Shown: in pieces, positions 18,178 through 26,302 of the stretch
Position numbering within the stretch: the first letter of the stretch is position 1
Layout: every line of letters begins with the position of its first letter
NCBI RefSeq assembly: GCF_004015185.1
Contig: NZ_CP025746.1
Span: 62,001-126,000, forward strand
DNA from: Clostridium manihotivorum
GTDB lineage: Bacteria; Bacillota; Clostridia; Clostridiales; Clostridiaceae
Length of the DNA: 64,000 nt
Direction: 5' to 3'
Position numbers and translations under genes: made by a program
The notes under the pieces: generated by a model
What the model saw: the letters and a program-made list of their open reading frames with translations, nothing else
Databases searched by the model: none
What the model was told of the DNA's origin: nothing

Positions 18178-19214
18178 ACTCTAGCCACCTCCTTTGTTTC
18201 GTATTTCTTGCCAGTAGAAGACTTGGACTTCAACATTTTTCTAAACTCTGGAGATTGTATTATGCATACCGCGATAACCACTAAAGCTTTAACTACCAAA
18301 GTTATTTCTGGAGGCACTCCCATGCTATATATAGTTGTGGTAAGTGTTTGTATGAACAGTGCTCCTATAACTGTTCCACCTAGATAAAATCTACCTCCGG
18401 CCATTGAAGTACCACCTATTACAGTAGCCAATATAGCATCTAACTCTAGCCACAATCCAGCATTATTAGCATCTGCACTTTTTATATTAGAACATATTAT
18501 AATACCTGCTATACCTGCCAGTAACCCACATATTACATATAAAGAAAATATAACCTTCTTAGAGTTTATTCCTGAGTATCTACTGGAGGTACTGTTAACT
18601 CCTATAGATTCTATAAACAAACCTAAAGCTGTCTTTCTTATAAGTAAATACATCAACAAAGTAATGGCTCCAGCTATAAATATAGCTACTGGTAAAAACC
18701 AATACCCTGTACCTATAAATATGAAAGACTTGTTAGTAAAGGTTAAAATCTGTCCATTAGTTATAAGCTGAGCAATACCTCTTCCAACAATATATAAAAT
18801 TAAGGTTCCTACCATAGGTTGAACACCTATATAAGCAACTAACAACCCATTCCATGCTCCACATAATATTCCTACTATCATACCTGAAAGTATGGCTACC
18901 GGTACTGAACCGCCACTAACTATAACAGTAGCAGATACAGCAGCACTTATGGCTATTATTGATCCTACCGAAATATCAATTCCTTGAGTTGCAATAACTA
19001 TAGTCATTCCTAAGGAAATTAATATAAGTGGGGCCGCATGGTTTAATATATCTATTAGATTTCCAAATAAGTGACCATCTTTAATTGTTACACTTACAAA
19101 CCCAGGTCTTATAATAAAATTTAATAATATCAATGCTATTAAAGATATCAGGGGCCAGAATATCTGCATACTGTAAAAGCTTTTTAGTATACCTTTTGTT
19201 CCACTGTTTTTCAT
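18174..19214 (-). CDS. ytfT: Sugar ABC transporter permease, YtfT-like
   Basis: This is a 346-residue BPD_transp_2 permease. LISLGMTIVIATQGIDISVGSIIAI marks the conserved cytoplasmic segment, and ATVIGGTSMAGGRFYLGGTVIGALF is the second typical block. It overlaps both neighbours by 4 bp (ATGA), so ytfR, ytfT and yjfF are translated as a coupled set. With YjfF it should form a heterodimeric membrane channel. The 'TQGIDIS' wording is close to E. coli YtfT as I recall it. The substrate is inferred to be galactofuranose or a related galactose form. Confidence 0.87.
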   Translation of the reverse strand: MKNSGTKGILKSFYSMQIFWPLISLIALILLNFIIRPGFVSVTIKDGHLFGNLIDILNHAAPLILISLGMTIVIATQGIDISVGSIIAISAAVSATVIVSGGSVPVAILSGMIVGILCGAWNGLLVAYIGVQPMVGTLILYIVGRGIAQLITNGQILTFTNKSFIFIGTGYWFLPVAIFIAGAITLLMYLLIRKTALGLFIESIGVNSTSSRYSGINSKKVIFSLYVICGLLAGIAGIIICSNIKSADANNAGLWLELDAILATVIGGTSMAGGRFYLGGTVIGALFIQTLTTTIYSMGVPPEITLVVKALVVIAVCIIQSPEFRKMLKSKSSTGKKYETKEVARV

Positions 19215-20737
19215 GCTAACATCCCTCCTTCTGCTATAGTTTGTAATATGGTTGATTCCTGTATCTCTTCTCCTACTAGCTCACCTATTATTTTTCTATC
19301 TCTGAGAACAAGTACCCTGTCACAACAGCTAACCATCTCCTGAAGCTCTGATGATATAAATATTATAGTCATCCCATCCTTTGCAAGCTCTCTCACTAAT
19401 CTCTTTATCTCATCCTTAGCTCCAATATCTATACCTCTTGTTGGCTCATCTAAAATCAGCAACTGTGGATTTGTGGCAAGCCATCTTCCTAAGATAACCT
19501 TCTGCTGATTTCCACCACTCAAGTTATCTATTCTTTGCTCTGTACTTGGTGTTTTTATATTCAATAATTCTATATATTTTTGAGCAATTTCTTGTTGCTT
19601 TTTCATAGGGATGTACTTAAAAATTCCCTTATTAGATTGAAGTGCTAAAACAATATTTTCTCTTATGGTCAACTGTCCCACTATACCTTCAATCTTTCTA
19701 TCCTCAGGACAAAAGCCTAAGCCCTCTTTTATAGCTTTTTGAGGATAAATATATGAATATTCCTTTCCATTTATGGTAACAGTTCCGTGATCAGATCTAT
19801 CAATTCCAAATAAAAGTCTTGCGCATTCAGTTCTTCCAGAGCCAAGAAGTCCTGCAAGTCCTAGAACCTCCCCTTTTCTCACATCTATATCGAAAGGCTC
19901 TATGGTTCCTTTTCTTCCAAAGCCTTTAGCCTTGGCCAAAGCTTCTGCTTTGTCCTTTATATTATATTTTCTTGTAACATCATTAGCCTTTTGCATTTCT
20001 TCATAATTCTTACCAATCATCTTTGATATGAGGTCCATCTGTGGTAATTTCTCTGCTTCATAAGTACCAATAAAGTTTCCATTTCTTAGAACTGTTATTC
20101 TATCTGAAATCTCATAAACTTGATCCATAAAGTGAGTTACAAACACCATAGACATTCCTTCAGCTTTAAGCTTTCTCATTACCTTAAATAATTGTTTAAC
20201 TTCATTGCTATCCAAGCTAGAAGTTGGTTCGTCCAATATAAGTATTCCATTAGATATGTCAACAGCTCTTGCTATTGCTACCATTTGCTGAATTGCCACA
20301 GAATACCCTGATAATAATCTTTTTACGTCTATTTTTAGATTAAGCCTCTCCTCTAGTAGCTTTTCGGCATTTTTATTCATAACATTCCAATCAATATGGC
20401 CTCTTTTCATAGGCTCACGGCCAATATATATATTTTCAGCTACAGTTAGATTAGGACACAAATTTACTTCCTGATAGACAGTACTTATACCATTTTCTTG
20501 AGCATCATGTGTTGATGTAATTTTTACTTCTTTTCCACTTAAAAGTATGGTTCCTTCATCTATTTCATAAACTCCTGTAAGAACTTTAATTAAAGTAGAC
20601 TTTCCTGCACCATTCTGTCCCATAAGAGTATGTATTTCACCTTTTCTTAGTTGAAAATCAACATTCGAAAGCGCCTTTACTCCAGGGAATGACTTACTAA
20701 TACCTTTCATTTCTAAAACTATATTATTATCGGGCAC
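19211..20737 (-). CDS. ytfR: Sugar ABC transporter ATP-binding protein, YtfR-like
   Basis: This 508-residue protein has two fused ATPase domains. The first has Walker A GQNGAGKST (near residue 38) and Walker B ILILDEPTSSLD; the second has GLLGSGRTECA, LSGGNQQKV and LLILDEPTRGID. FSYSVAIQQM-like wording in domain 1 and the GFCPEDRK block in domain 2 are very close to E. coli YtfR as I recall it. It powers uptake through YtfT/YjfF. It is separated from ytfQ by about 0.9 kb of repeat-rich DNA, unusual for this operon type and likely to reduce its expression relative to the binding protein. Confidence 0.9.
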   Translation of the reverse strand: MPDNNIVLEMKGISKSFPGVKALSNVDFQLRKGEIHTLMGQNGAGKSTLIKVLTGVYEIDEGTILLSGKEVKITSTHDAQENGISTVYQEVNLCPNLTVAENIYIGREPMKRGHIDWNVMNKNAEKLLEERLNLKIDVKRLLSGYSVAIQQMVAIARAVDISNGILILDEPTSSLDSNEVKQLFKVMRKLKAEGMSMVFVTHFMDQVYEISDRITVLRNGNFIGTYEAEKLPQMDLISKMIGKNYEEMQKANDVTRKYNIKDKAEALAKAKGFGRKGTIEPFDIDVRKGEVLGLAGLLGSGRTECARLLFGIDRSDHGTVTINGKEYSYIYPQKAIKEGLGFCPEDRKIEGIVGQLTIRENIVLALQSNKGIFKYIPMKKQQEIAQKYIELLNIKTPSTEQRIDNLSGGNQQKVILGRWLATNPQLLILDEPTRGIDIGAKDEIKRLVRELAKDGMTIIFISSELQEMVSCCDRVLVLRDRKIIGELVGEEIQESTILQTIAEGGMLA

Positions 20738-20867
20738 TAATATTCCCTCCTTTTCAACAACAATCTTTTTAATATTTCAATTAGAGTACTAATTCAAAAA
20801 TAACAATTATCTTTTACACATATGACCAATTCATTTAAACGTAACTCCACAATTATCAAATGAAATC

Positions 20868-20914
20868 CTTTAGGTGACTGCAAGATCATATACTGACCTT
20901 ACAATCACCTAAAG
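20868..20914. promoter_or_regulatory. Hairpin upstream of ytfR
   Basis: The 10-bp perfect stem ctttaggtga/tcacctaaag encloses 27 bases. It lies about 130 bp upstream of the ytfR start in the leader of the ytfRT-yjfF part. No T-run follows on the minus strand, so an attenuator or processing site is as likely as a terminator. Confidence 0.5.
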
Positions 20915-21058
20915 AGAAAACCATATTATTCTTTTCATAAGCTCATTAAAGTATTAGATAGATAATCCTTTAACTTTAACAGCCTACTTTATAGATCTTT
21001 ATTCTAGGCTATGTTTAATAATATTGTTGAAATTAAGTGGTCATGAAGGAGATGCTAT

Positions 21059-21118
21059 ATGAGCGAGCAGTTAGAATTAAATGATTTTTTCAGATGGAAT
21101 GGATTTAAAAATCACTAA
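21059..21118 (+). CDS. Possible 19-residue peptide within the repeat mosaic
   Basis: The frame MSEQLELNDFFRWNGFKNH begins at ATG 21059, 7 bp after aaggag, and its stop lies inside the stem of the terminator at 21107-21141. The tight SD-frame-terminator order looks like a minimal gene, but it could equally be the leftover end of a deleted gene. Confidence 0.35.
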   Translation: MSEQLELNDFFRWNGFKNH

Positions 21119-21141
21119 TACGTTCTTCATTAGTGATTTTT
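21107..21141 (+). terminator. Terminator within the repeat mosaic
   Basis: A perfect 13-bp stem (21107-21119 with 21129-21141), a 9-base loop and a T-run. The stem core CACTAA matches the terminators at 32231, 35998 and 53557. Repeat A follows 4 bp later. Confidence 0.88.
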
Positions 21142-21145
21142 TGCG

Positions 21146-21193
21146 CATCTGCCTTTTCTGAACGTATGTGAAGAAATTCTGGCAGGCGACATA
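21146..21193 (+). repeat. Dispersed 48-bp repeat A, copy 2
   Basis: It is nearly identical to 8812-8859 and 53598-53645. The preceding gcg is shared with copy 3. It has the same ctgcc/ggcag foldback and sits just after a terminator T-run. Confidence 0.85.
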
Positions 21194-21283
21194 ATTTTTT
21201 ACTCTTTACTCTTTTTAATCAAGACATTTTATATTATTTTCATTTAAATCAAAATATAAGAATTTTATAAAAGTTATGATCAT

Positions 21284-21357
21284 TAAAGAGTAAAACTGTA
21301 TGTTCGAACGTAGTGAGTTTACAGTTTTAGCCATGGAATATGAAAAAATCATATTAA
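21284..21357. repeat. Dispersed 74-bp repeat B, copy 1
   Basis: It matches 54921-54994 over about 74 bp with a handful of changes. It contains a hairpin (taaaactgta with tacagtttta around gttcgaac) and a second short one (aatatga with tcatatt). Copy 2 ends at the galT stop codon. Confidence 0.8.
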
Positions 21358-21374
21358 TTCTTTGCACAAGCTAG

Positions 21375-21468
21375 AGATAAACTACTTCATATTGAAATTT
21401 GTCAAAATAAAACTTCGCAGATTCATCGAAAGCTTTATTTTGAGTTCAAGGATTGAAGTAGTTTATCT
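21375..21468. repeat. 15-bp inverted repeat within the mosaic
   Basis: agataaactacttca at 21375-21389 is the exact reverse complement of 21454-21468. A nested inverted pair around caaaataaa/tttattttg (about 21403-21442) would lengthen the stem into a cruciform. Confidence 0.7.
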
Positions 21469-21480
21469 ATTCATCTGAAC

Positions 21481-21577
21481 AGATGTATCACTTCGATCCT
21501 TAAACCATTTTTAAAGCTCTCACTTGTTTTGGTGAGAGAATTTAAAAATATAAATTTTATTACGAAGTGATACATCT
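21481..21577. repeat. Inverted-repeat element C, copy 1 (97 bp)
   Basis: agatgtatcacttcg at 21481-21495 is the exact reverse complement of 21563-21577. Inside is a further stem, ctctcac/gtgagag. A shorter relative with the same ends and a similar AT-rich core lies at 37765-37818. Confidence 0.72.
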
Positions 21578-21640
21578 ATCATCTAGACATCGGATGACTG
21601 ACCACTTAATTTCAACACAGTACTTTAACAGAGGCTTATT

Positions 21641-22639
21641 CTAATACTTTCTATTAGGTAATTCAGCCTTAGCTTGATCTTGCTTGAATACACCTTCTTT
21701 TGATTTAATGTTTTTGTCTGTTAACTTTCCGTCTAATATCTGCTTTGAAACTTCTAGAAGCTGTGGCCCTAAAAGTGGATTACATTCAACTATTCCATTT
21801 GATTTTCCATCTGCCATAAGCTGGAACATATCTTTTATACCATCAACAGAAACTATAAATATATCTTGTCCTGGTTTTTTACCGTATTCTTCTATAGCTT
21901 GTATAGCACCTACAGCCATATCATCATTGTGTGACCAAAGAACATTTATCTTATCTCCATCAGACTTTAAGAAAGCTTCCATAACTTCCTTTCCTTTAGC
22001 ACGAGTAAAATCTCCAGTTTGTGTCTTTATAATCTTATAATTTGGGCAATCCTTTATTGTTTCATTAAAACCTTTTTGACGTCCTATCATAGCTGTTGAA
22101 CCTACTGTACCTTGAAGTTCTGCTATATTAAGAGATGCATCCTTACCAAACTTATCTATTACAAGCTGAGCTGCCTTCTTACCTTCCTCTTCCATATCTG
22201 ATCCTAAGAACGCTGTTATAAGAGACTCATCTGATACCTTTGCATTTCTATCTACTATAACCACTGGAATCTTAGCATCCTTAGCTTCCTTAAGTACTGT
22301 ATCCCATCCTGTTTCAACAACTGGGTCAAGCGCTATTATATCTACCTTTTGAGCTATAAATGATCTTATAGCCTTTATTTGATTTTCCTGTTTTTGTTGT
22401 CCATCAGAGAACTTCAAATCGAAATTCGTATCTAGCTTAGGTATCTCCTTAATTGATTCAGTTTCAGCAGTTCTCCAACCACTTTCTGCTCCAACTTGAG
22501 CAAATCCTATTACTTTCTTTTTACTAGATGAATTTGAAGATGTAGTTTTTGAGTCTCCTCCTTGGCTTCCACACCCAACAAACATGCCAGCAACCAAAGT
22601 TGCAGCTACCAAGACACCAAACAATTTTTTTATCTTCAT
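21641..22639 (-). CDS. ytfQ: Galactofuranose/galactose-type binding lipoprotein YtfQ
   Basis: This 332-residue binding protein has a signal with lipobox FVGC (Cys near residue 23), then a Ser-rich linker. The mature part is strikingly like E. coli YtfQ as I remember it: GFAQVGAESGWRTAETESIK, FSDGQQKQENQIKAIRSF, VETGWDTVLKEAKDAKIPVV, NIAELQGTVGS, KTQTGDFTRAKGKEVMEAF and SHNDDMAVGAIQAIEEYG. It captures the sugar outside the membrane and hands it to YtfT/YjfF. The start follows agggggaag. Its own terminators and promoter region probably allow higher expression than the ATPase. The exact ligand (galactofuranose versus pyranose) cannot be read from sequence. Confidence 0.9.
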   Translation of the reverse strand: MKIKKLFGVLVAATLVAGMFVGCGSQGGDSKTTSSNSSSKKKVIGFAQVGAESGWRTAETESIKEIPKLDTNFDLKFSDGQQKQENQIKAIRSFIAQKVDIIALDPVVETGWDTVLKEAKDAKIPVVIVDRNAKVSDESLITAFLGSDMEEEGKKAAQLVIDKFGKDASLNIAELQGTVGSTAMIGRQKGFNETIKDCPNYKIIKTQTGDFTRAKGKEVMEAFLKSDGDKINVLWSHNDDMAVGAIQAIEEYGKKPGQDIFIVSVDGIKDMFQLMADGKSNGIVECNPLLGPQLLEVSKQILDGKLTDKNIKSKEGVFKQDQAKAELPNRKY

Positions 22640-22694
22640 ATTTACTTCCCCCTAACATTTTTATACCGTTTACATTTATAATTATATATTTTCT

Positions 22695-22732
22695 GTAAAT
22701 AATTGTATTTATACTATTCAGTAATTATTTAC
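22695..22732. promoter_or_regulatory. Candidate operator upstream of ytfQ
   Basis: gtaaataatt at 22695-22704 is the exact reverse complement of 22723-22732. It lies 56-93 bp upstream of the ytfQ start, in the expected position for activation by the AraC-type regulator encoded upstream. The rest of the 324-bp gap (22640-22963) holds the AT-rich ytfQ promoter region and a terminator at 22862-22904. Confidence 0.4.
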
Positions 22733-22861
22733 ACTTTTCAAACAAATCTTACGCCTTGAATAAAATATATAGTCTACCTTAATCCTTTGGTATTATCACT
22801 AAATCCTCTTATTTCTAATCTCTCAACTTCAATATAACTTTTTAACCCAGCCATAAATAAA

Positions 22862-22904
22862 AGTCATGCATAAAAGAATACTTATCTACCTTTTATGCAT
22901 GACT
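22862..22904 (-). terminator. Terminator after the dual binding-protein gene
   Basis: A perfect 15-bp stem (22862-22876 with 22890-22904) is followed on the minus strand by a T-rich tail, 60 bp past the stop. It separates the regulator/sensor unit from ytfQ. Confidence 0.88.
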
Positions 22905-22963
22905 CCTATTTTTATAAAGAGCTTTGTACATTTTTCAACAGCTCTATCTAAAAATGTACAATA

Positions 22964-24820
22964 TTAATATTCTCTCTCAAATATCTGCTTATTAGTAACT
23001 CCCTTTGTGAATATATCCTCTGAGTTTACAATTCTTAAAGGCACCTCATATCCATCTACCACCTGTATGGCTGTTCTGATTAGCTGAACTCCTAATAGCG
23101 GATTACATTCAACAGTGCCATACATCTCACCATTTTTTATAGCGACAAGGGCTTCTTTTGTTCCATCGGTACCAACAACTATTATATCCTTGCCTGGAAT
23201 CAATCCTAATTCTTTTATTGCATCTATGGCTCCAAGGGCCATATCATCATTTTGAGCATATATCACATTCACTTTATTAGGGTTTTTCTTAATATAGTTT
23301 TTCACTATATTTTTACCATCATTATATTCAAAATTTCCGTAATAAGAATCTATTATATTATAATTGTTATAATCTTTTATTATCTCTACAAAACCATCTG
23401 TTCTATCAATAGTAGGTGCTGCCCCTTCATTTCCTTTAAGCTCAAGGATGTTAACCTTTTTTTTGTCCTTAAATAAATCTACTAATAATCTAGCAGCCCT
23501 TCTTCCTTCCTCATAGAAGTCTGAACCTATATTATTAATCCAAAGAGAATCATCTGAATCAACATTTCTATCACTTATAATTACTGGTATGTTGGCGGCC
23601 TTAGCTTCTTTAAGCACATCATCCCATCCAGACTTTACATAAGGAGAAAAAGAAATAACATCAACCTTCCTTTTGATAAGTTCTCTTATCATACGTTTTT
23701 CATCCTCCTGAGTTGATCCTTCTTCTAAAAATACTAAATCAACCCCAGCCTTCTCTGCTGCATCCTTGATAGATTTTGCATTTACTTCTCTCCACTTACT
23801 CTCAGACTTTAACTGTGCATAACCTAAAACAATCTTTTTATGTTCTTCAGTCTTTTTCAATTTATTATTTAAATATCCATTTACATTACTTGCTGTTATC
23901 TTGTCACTCCTAAGTATTATTTTTTTAGGTATATCAGTCTTCTTATTTAGTATGTCTAAAGCATAATCAATGGCTTCTTTTCCGCCCGTGGGACAAGTAA
24001 ATGTACCTTGCATCATTCCCTTTGACACTAAGTCTAAGCCTCCGTTTTCTCCTACAAGACCATCTATTCCAATTATCTTAATATTATTAAGTCCCAAATC
24101 ATGAACTGCCTTATACGCTCCATAGGCCATATAATCATTGTGTGCAAAAATTATATTAATATCTTTATCCTGCTGAAGGATCTCTTTCACCTTATCTTCC
24201 GACTCATCCCTCTGCCACTCTCCTATTATTGTCCTGGATATTTCTATGTTGCTATAATTACTAATTACATCTCGAAGTCCTTTGCTTCTCTCTACTACAG
24301 GATGAGAATTTAATAATCCTTGCACCTCCAAGATCTTTCCTTTTCCATTACCAATAAGATCTGCAATGTACTTTCCAACTTGTCTACCTATAGACTCGTT
24401 ATCAGGACCTATATAAAGACTGTAGTCATACCCCTGAACAGCTCTGTCCAAAACTATTACAGGAATAGATTTATATGCTTTACTGACCTCTGGAGTAAGT
24501 TTTTCTGAATCGTTCATAGAGACTATAAGCAGGTCAACTCCACTTGCTAAAAGTTCATCTATATCTTTCTTTTGCTTTTCAGTGTCTCCTCCTGCATCCC
24601 TATATACTACATTGATATTCTTATGCTTTTTAGCTTCGTTTACTATATCTTGATTCATTGATATTCTCCAAGGCTCAGTTAAATTTGCCTGAGACATACC
24701 TATAACATATTGAACTTCGTTGGGATCCTTATTAGGGCTTAATCTTACAAAACAGAGTATTACTATAATTGCTATAAGCGCTAAAAAAATAAAAATTATA
24801 TACCTGGTCTTTCTAATCAA
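22964..24820 (-). CDS. Membrane-anchored protein with two fused periplasmic-binding domains (probable sugar sensor)
   Basis: This 618-residue protein has an uncleaved-looking N-terminal span (about residues 6-25), then two complete type-1 binding domains. Domain 1 (about 38-315) starts YVIGMSQANLTEPWR and includes IFAHNDYMAYGAY. Domain 2 (about 328-618) starts IVLGYAQLKSESKWREV and has SGWDDVLKEAKAANIPVI and IYAQNDDMALGAIDAI, close to YtfQ. There is no lipobox. The start is a TTG overlapping the regulator's stop (ttga), so translation is coupled. The fusion, anchor and linkage to the regulator suggest a ligand-sensing partner for the YesM-like kinase, comparable to XylFII-LytS of Clostridium beijerinckii, rather than a transport protein. 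This is inference. Confidence 0.85.
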   Translation of the reverse strand: MIRKTRYIIFIFLALIAIIVILCFVRLSPNKDPNEVQYVIGMSQANLTEPWRISMNQDIVNEAKKHKNINVVYRDAGGDTEKQKKDIDELLASGVDLLIVSMNDSEKLTPEVSKAYKSIPVIVLDRAVQGYDYSLYIGPDNESIGRQVGKYIADLIGNGKGKILEVQGLLNSHPVVERSKGLRDVISNYSNIEISRTIIGEWQRDESEDKVKEILQQDKDINIIFAHNDYMAYGAYKAVHDLGLNNIKIIGIDGLVGENGGLDLVSKGMMQGTFTCPTGGKEAIDYALDILNKKTDIPKKIILRSDKITASNVNGYLNNKLKKTEEHKKIVLGYAQLKSESKWREVNAKSIKDAAEKAGVDLVFLEEGSTQEDEKRMIRELIKRKVDVISFSPYVKSGWDDVLKEAKAANIPVIISDRNVDSDDSLWINNIGSDFYEEGRRAARLLVDLFKDKKKVNILELKGNEGAAPTIDRTDGFVEIIKDYNNYNIIDSYYGNFEYNDGKNIVKNYIKKNPNKVNVIYAQNDDMALGAIDAIKELGLIPGKDIIVVGTDGTKEALVAIKNGEMYGTVECNPLLGVQLIRTAIQVVDGYEVPLRIVNSEDIFTKGVTNKQIFEREY

Positions 24821-26025
24821 CTACTAATTACACCACCTCTGTACTCACTTGGTGAAAATCCTGTAACCTTCTTAAAAGCCTTACAAAAATAATGTTGGTT
24901 ACTATATCCTACTAGCTCTGCAACTTCATAAATTTTCACCGAAGGATCTTCCATTATACACATAGCTTTGTTTATTCTTATATTAGTTACATAATCAATG
25001 AATGACATACCAGTCTGCTGCTTAAGCAATTTACTAAGGTATGACGGGTTAACCTCAAACTCCTCTGCAACCTTTTCAAGATTCAAATCGTTTACAAAGT
25101 AATTTTTATTTATATATCTTATTGCTAAAAGCACTACTGGTTTATATTTTACCTTTCTAGCTATGCCCTCTATTATAGCCTTATAGGATTCTGTAATACT
25201 TAGTATGTTATTAACTCTCTTTTGCTCTACTATCACTGTATAATGCAGATAATTATATATCTTTTCTTCTATTAATGAGCATAATCCAAACCACTCCAAG
25301 TTATTTTCTGTATCCATTATTATTACTATATTATCTTCATCATCAACGAAAGCAAGTACGGTAGTCCAATTACTTAATACTTCTGAGACTATATTAGTTA
25401 TTGCAAAATTTAAAGTTTTCTTCTGCCAGTTATTACCTGAAACAACTAAACTAAGTCTTTCAACTACAGTTAACACCATTATACCTAAGTTATTATTAAA
25501 TTTTATATCAAAAAAGTTCAACTCATCTAATAGCTGTTCATAATTAAGTCTTCCATTCACCCAATTACTTAAGAAAGATTGCTTTAGTGCCTCTGAGTTA
25601 TCTTCTATCTGTTTATTTGACCAATCTAAATAACTTCTTTCTTCCTTAATTTTATTAAGCTCCTTTATAGCTTTATCAATAACATTCCCTAACATATCAC
25701 TATCTATAGGTTTGAGAATATAGTCAAAAACCTTCAGCTTGAGAGCCTTTTGCGCATAAGCAAACTCATCGTATCCACTTATAATTATAATTATTGATGT
25801 ACTTAATCTGGAACGAATCTTTTCTACAAGATCTAATCCGCTTAGAAAGGGCATACATATATCCAGTAAGATTATATCCGGCCTTTCTTCCTCAATTATC
25901 TTCAGCGCTACTTCTCCATCTTCTGCCTGACCTATAACTTGTATATTCAGACTACTCCAATCAAATAAACCTACTATTCCTCTTCTAATCTTAGGCTCAT
26001 CATCAGCAACTAGTAATTTCCACAT
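24817..26025 (-). CDS. YesN-like response regulator with AraC DNA-binding domain
   Basis: This 402-residue protein has a receiver domain at 1-125, with LLVADDEPKIRRG and the phospho-Asp in DIILLDICMPF near residue 55. A middle region of about 150 residues lacks known motifs. The C-terminal AraC domain (about 300-400) has VAEEFEVNPSYLSKLLKQQTG and VAELVGYSNQHYFCKAFKKVTGFSPSEYR. It is first in a two-gene unit with the dual binding protein. It probably activates ytfQ and the rest of the uptake genes when the kinase is stimulated. The ATG follows aaaggggga. Confidence 0.92.
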   Translation of the reverse strand: MWKLLVADDEPKIRRGIVGLFDWSSLNIQVIGQAEDGEVALKIIEEERPDIILLDICMPFLSGLDLVEKIRSRLSTSIIIIISGYDEFAYAQKALKLKVFDYILKPIDSDMLGNVIDKAIKELNKIKEERSYLDWSNKQIEDNSEALKQSFLSNWVNGRLNYEQLLDELNFFDIKFNNNLGIMVLTVVERLSLVVSGNNWQKKTLNFAITNIVSEVLSNWTTVLAFVDDEDNIVIIMDTENNLEWFGLCSLIEEKIYNYLHYTVIVEQKRVNNILSITESYKAIIEGIARKVKYKPVVLLAIRYINKNYFVNDLNLEKVAEEFEVNPSYLSKLLKQQTGMSFIDYVTNIRINKAMCIMEDPSVKIYEVAELVGYSNQHYFCKAFKKVTGFSPSEYRGGVISS

Positions 26026-26219
26026 ATAAATCCCCCTTTAGATATTGAATTAATATGTATGATCTATTGCGTCCTATTATTGAATATACAATTTCAACAT
26101 AAAATCTGTCAATATTAGGAATCATCTATTTTATGCTTTCTTTTGTACTATTTTACTATATATATCAAAGTCTCTATTGTTTAAATAGTATTAAACTATT
26201 TTATTAAATAATAAAAATC

Positions 26220-26238
26220 CACTAAAGCTTCTTCAGTG
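26220..26238. repeat. Short hairpin with the CACTAAAG-type core
   Basis: cactaaag pairs with cttcagtg (one mismatch) around a 3-base loop, followed by a T-rich stretch. The core matches the terminator family at 8769, 21107, 32231, 35998 and 53557. It lies between the carboxypeptidase terminator and the regulator gene. Confidence 0.45.
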
Positions 26239-26261
26239 AGTTTTATATTAATCCTAAAAGT

Positions 26262-26290
26262 AAAAAAGCAGCCTTATTTTTAAGGCTGCC
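26262..26290 (-). terminator. Terminator after the carboxypeptidase gene
   Basis: The 9-bp GC-containing stem gcagcctta/taaggctgc has a 4-base loop and is followed by six T on the minus strand, 13 bp past the stop. Confidence 0.9.
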
Positions 26291-26302
26291 ACTAAAGCTT
26301 TA

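Larger units (their letters stand above)
21026..21616. repeat. 591-bp repeat mosaic bounded by perfect 18-bp inverted repeats
   Basis: gttgaaattaagtggtca at 21026-21043 is the exact reverse complement of 21599-21616. Inside, in order, are an SD plus a 19-codon frame, a terminator, dispersed repeat A, dispersed repeat B, a 15-bp inverted repeat and a further element with 15-bp inverted ends. No transposase and no target duplication are visible. It fills most of the 0.9-kb gap between ytfQ and ytfR. It could be a non-autonomous mobile element or nested insertions of several. Confidence 0.75.
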
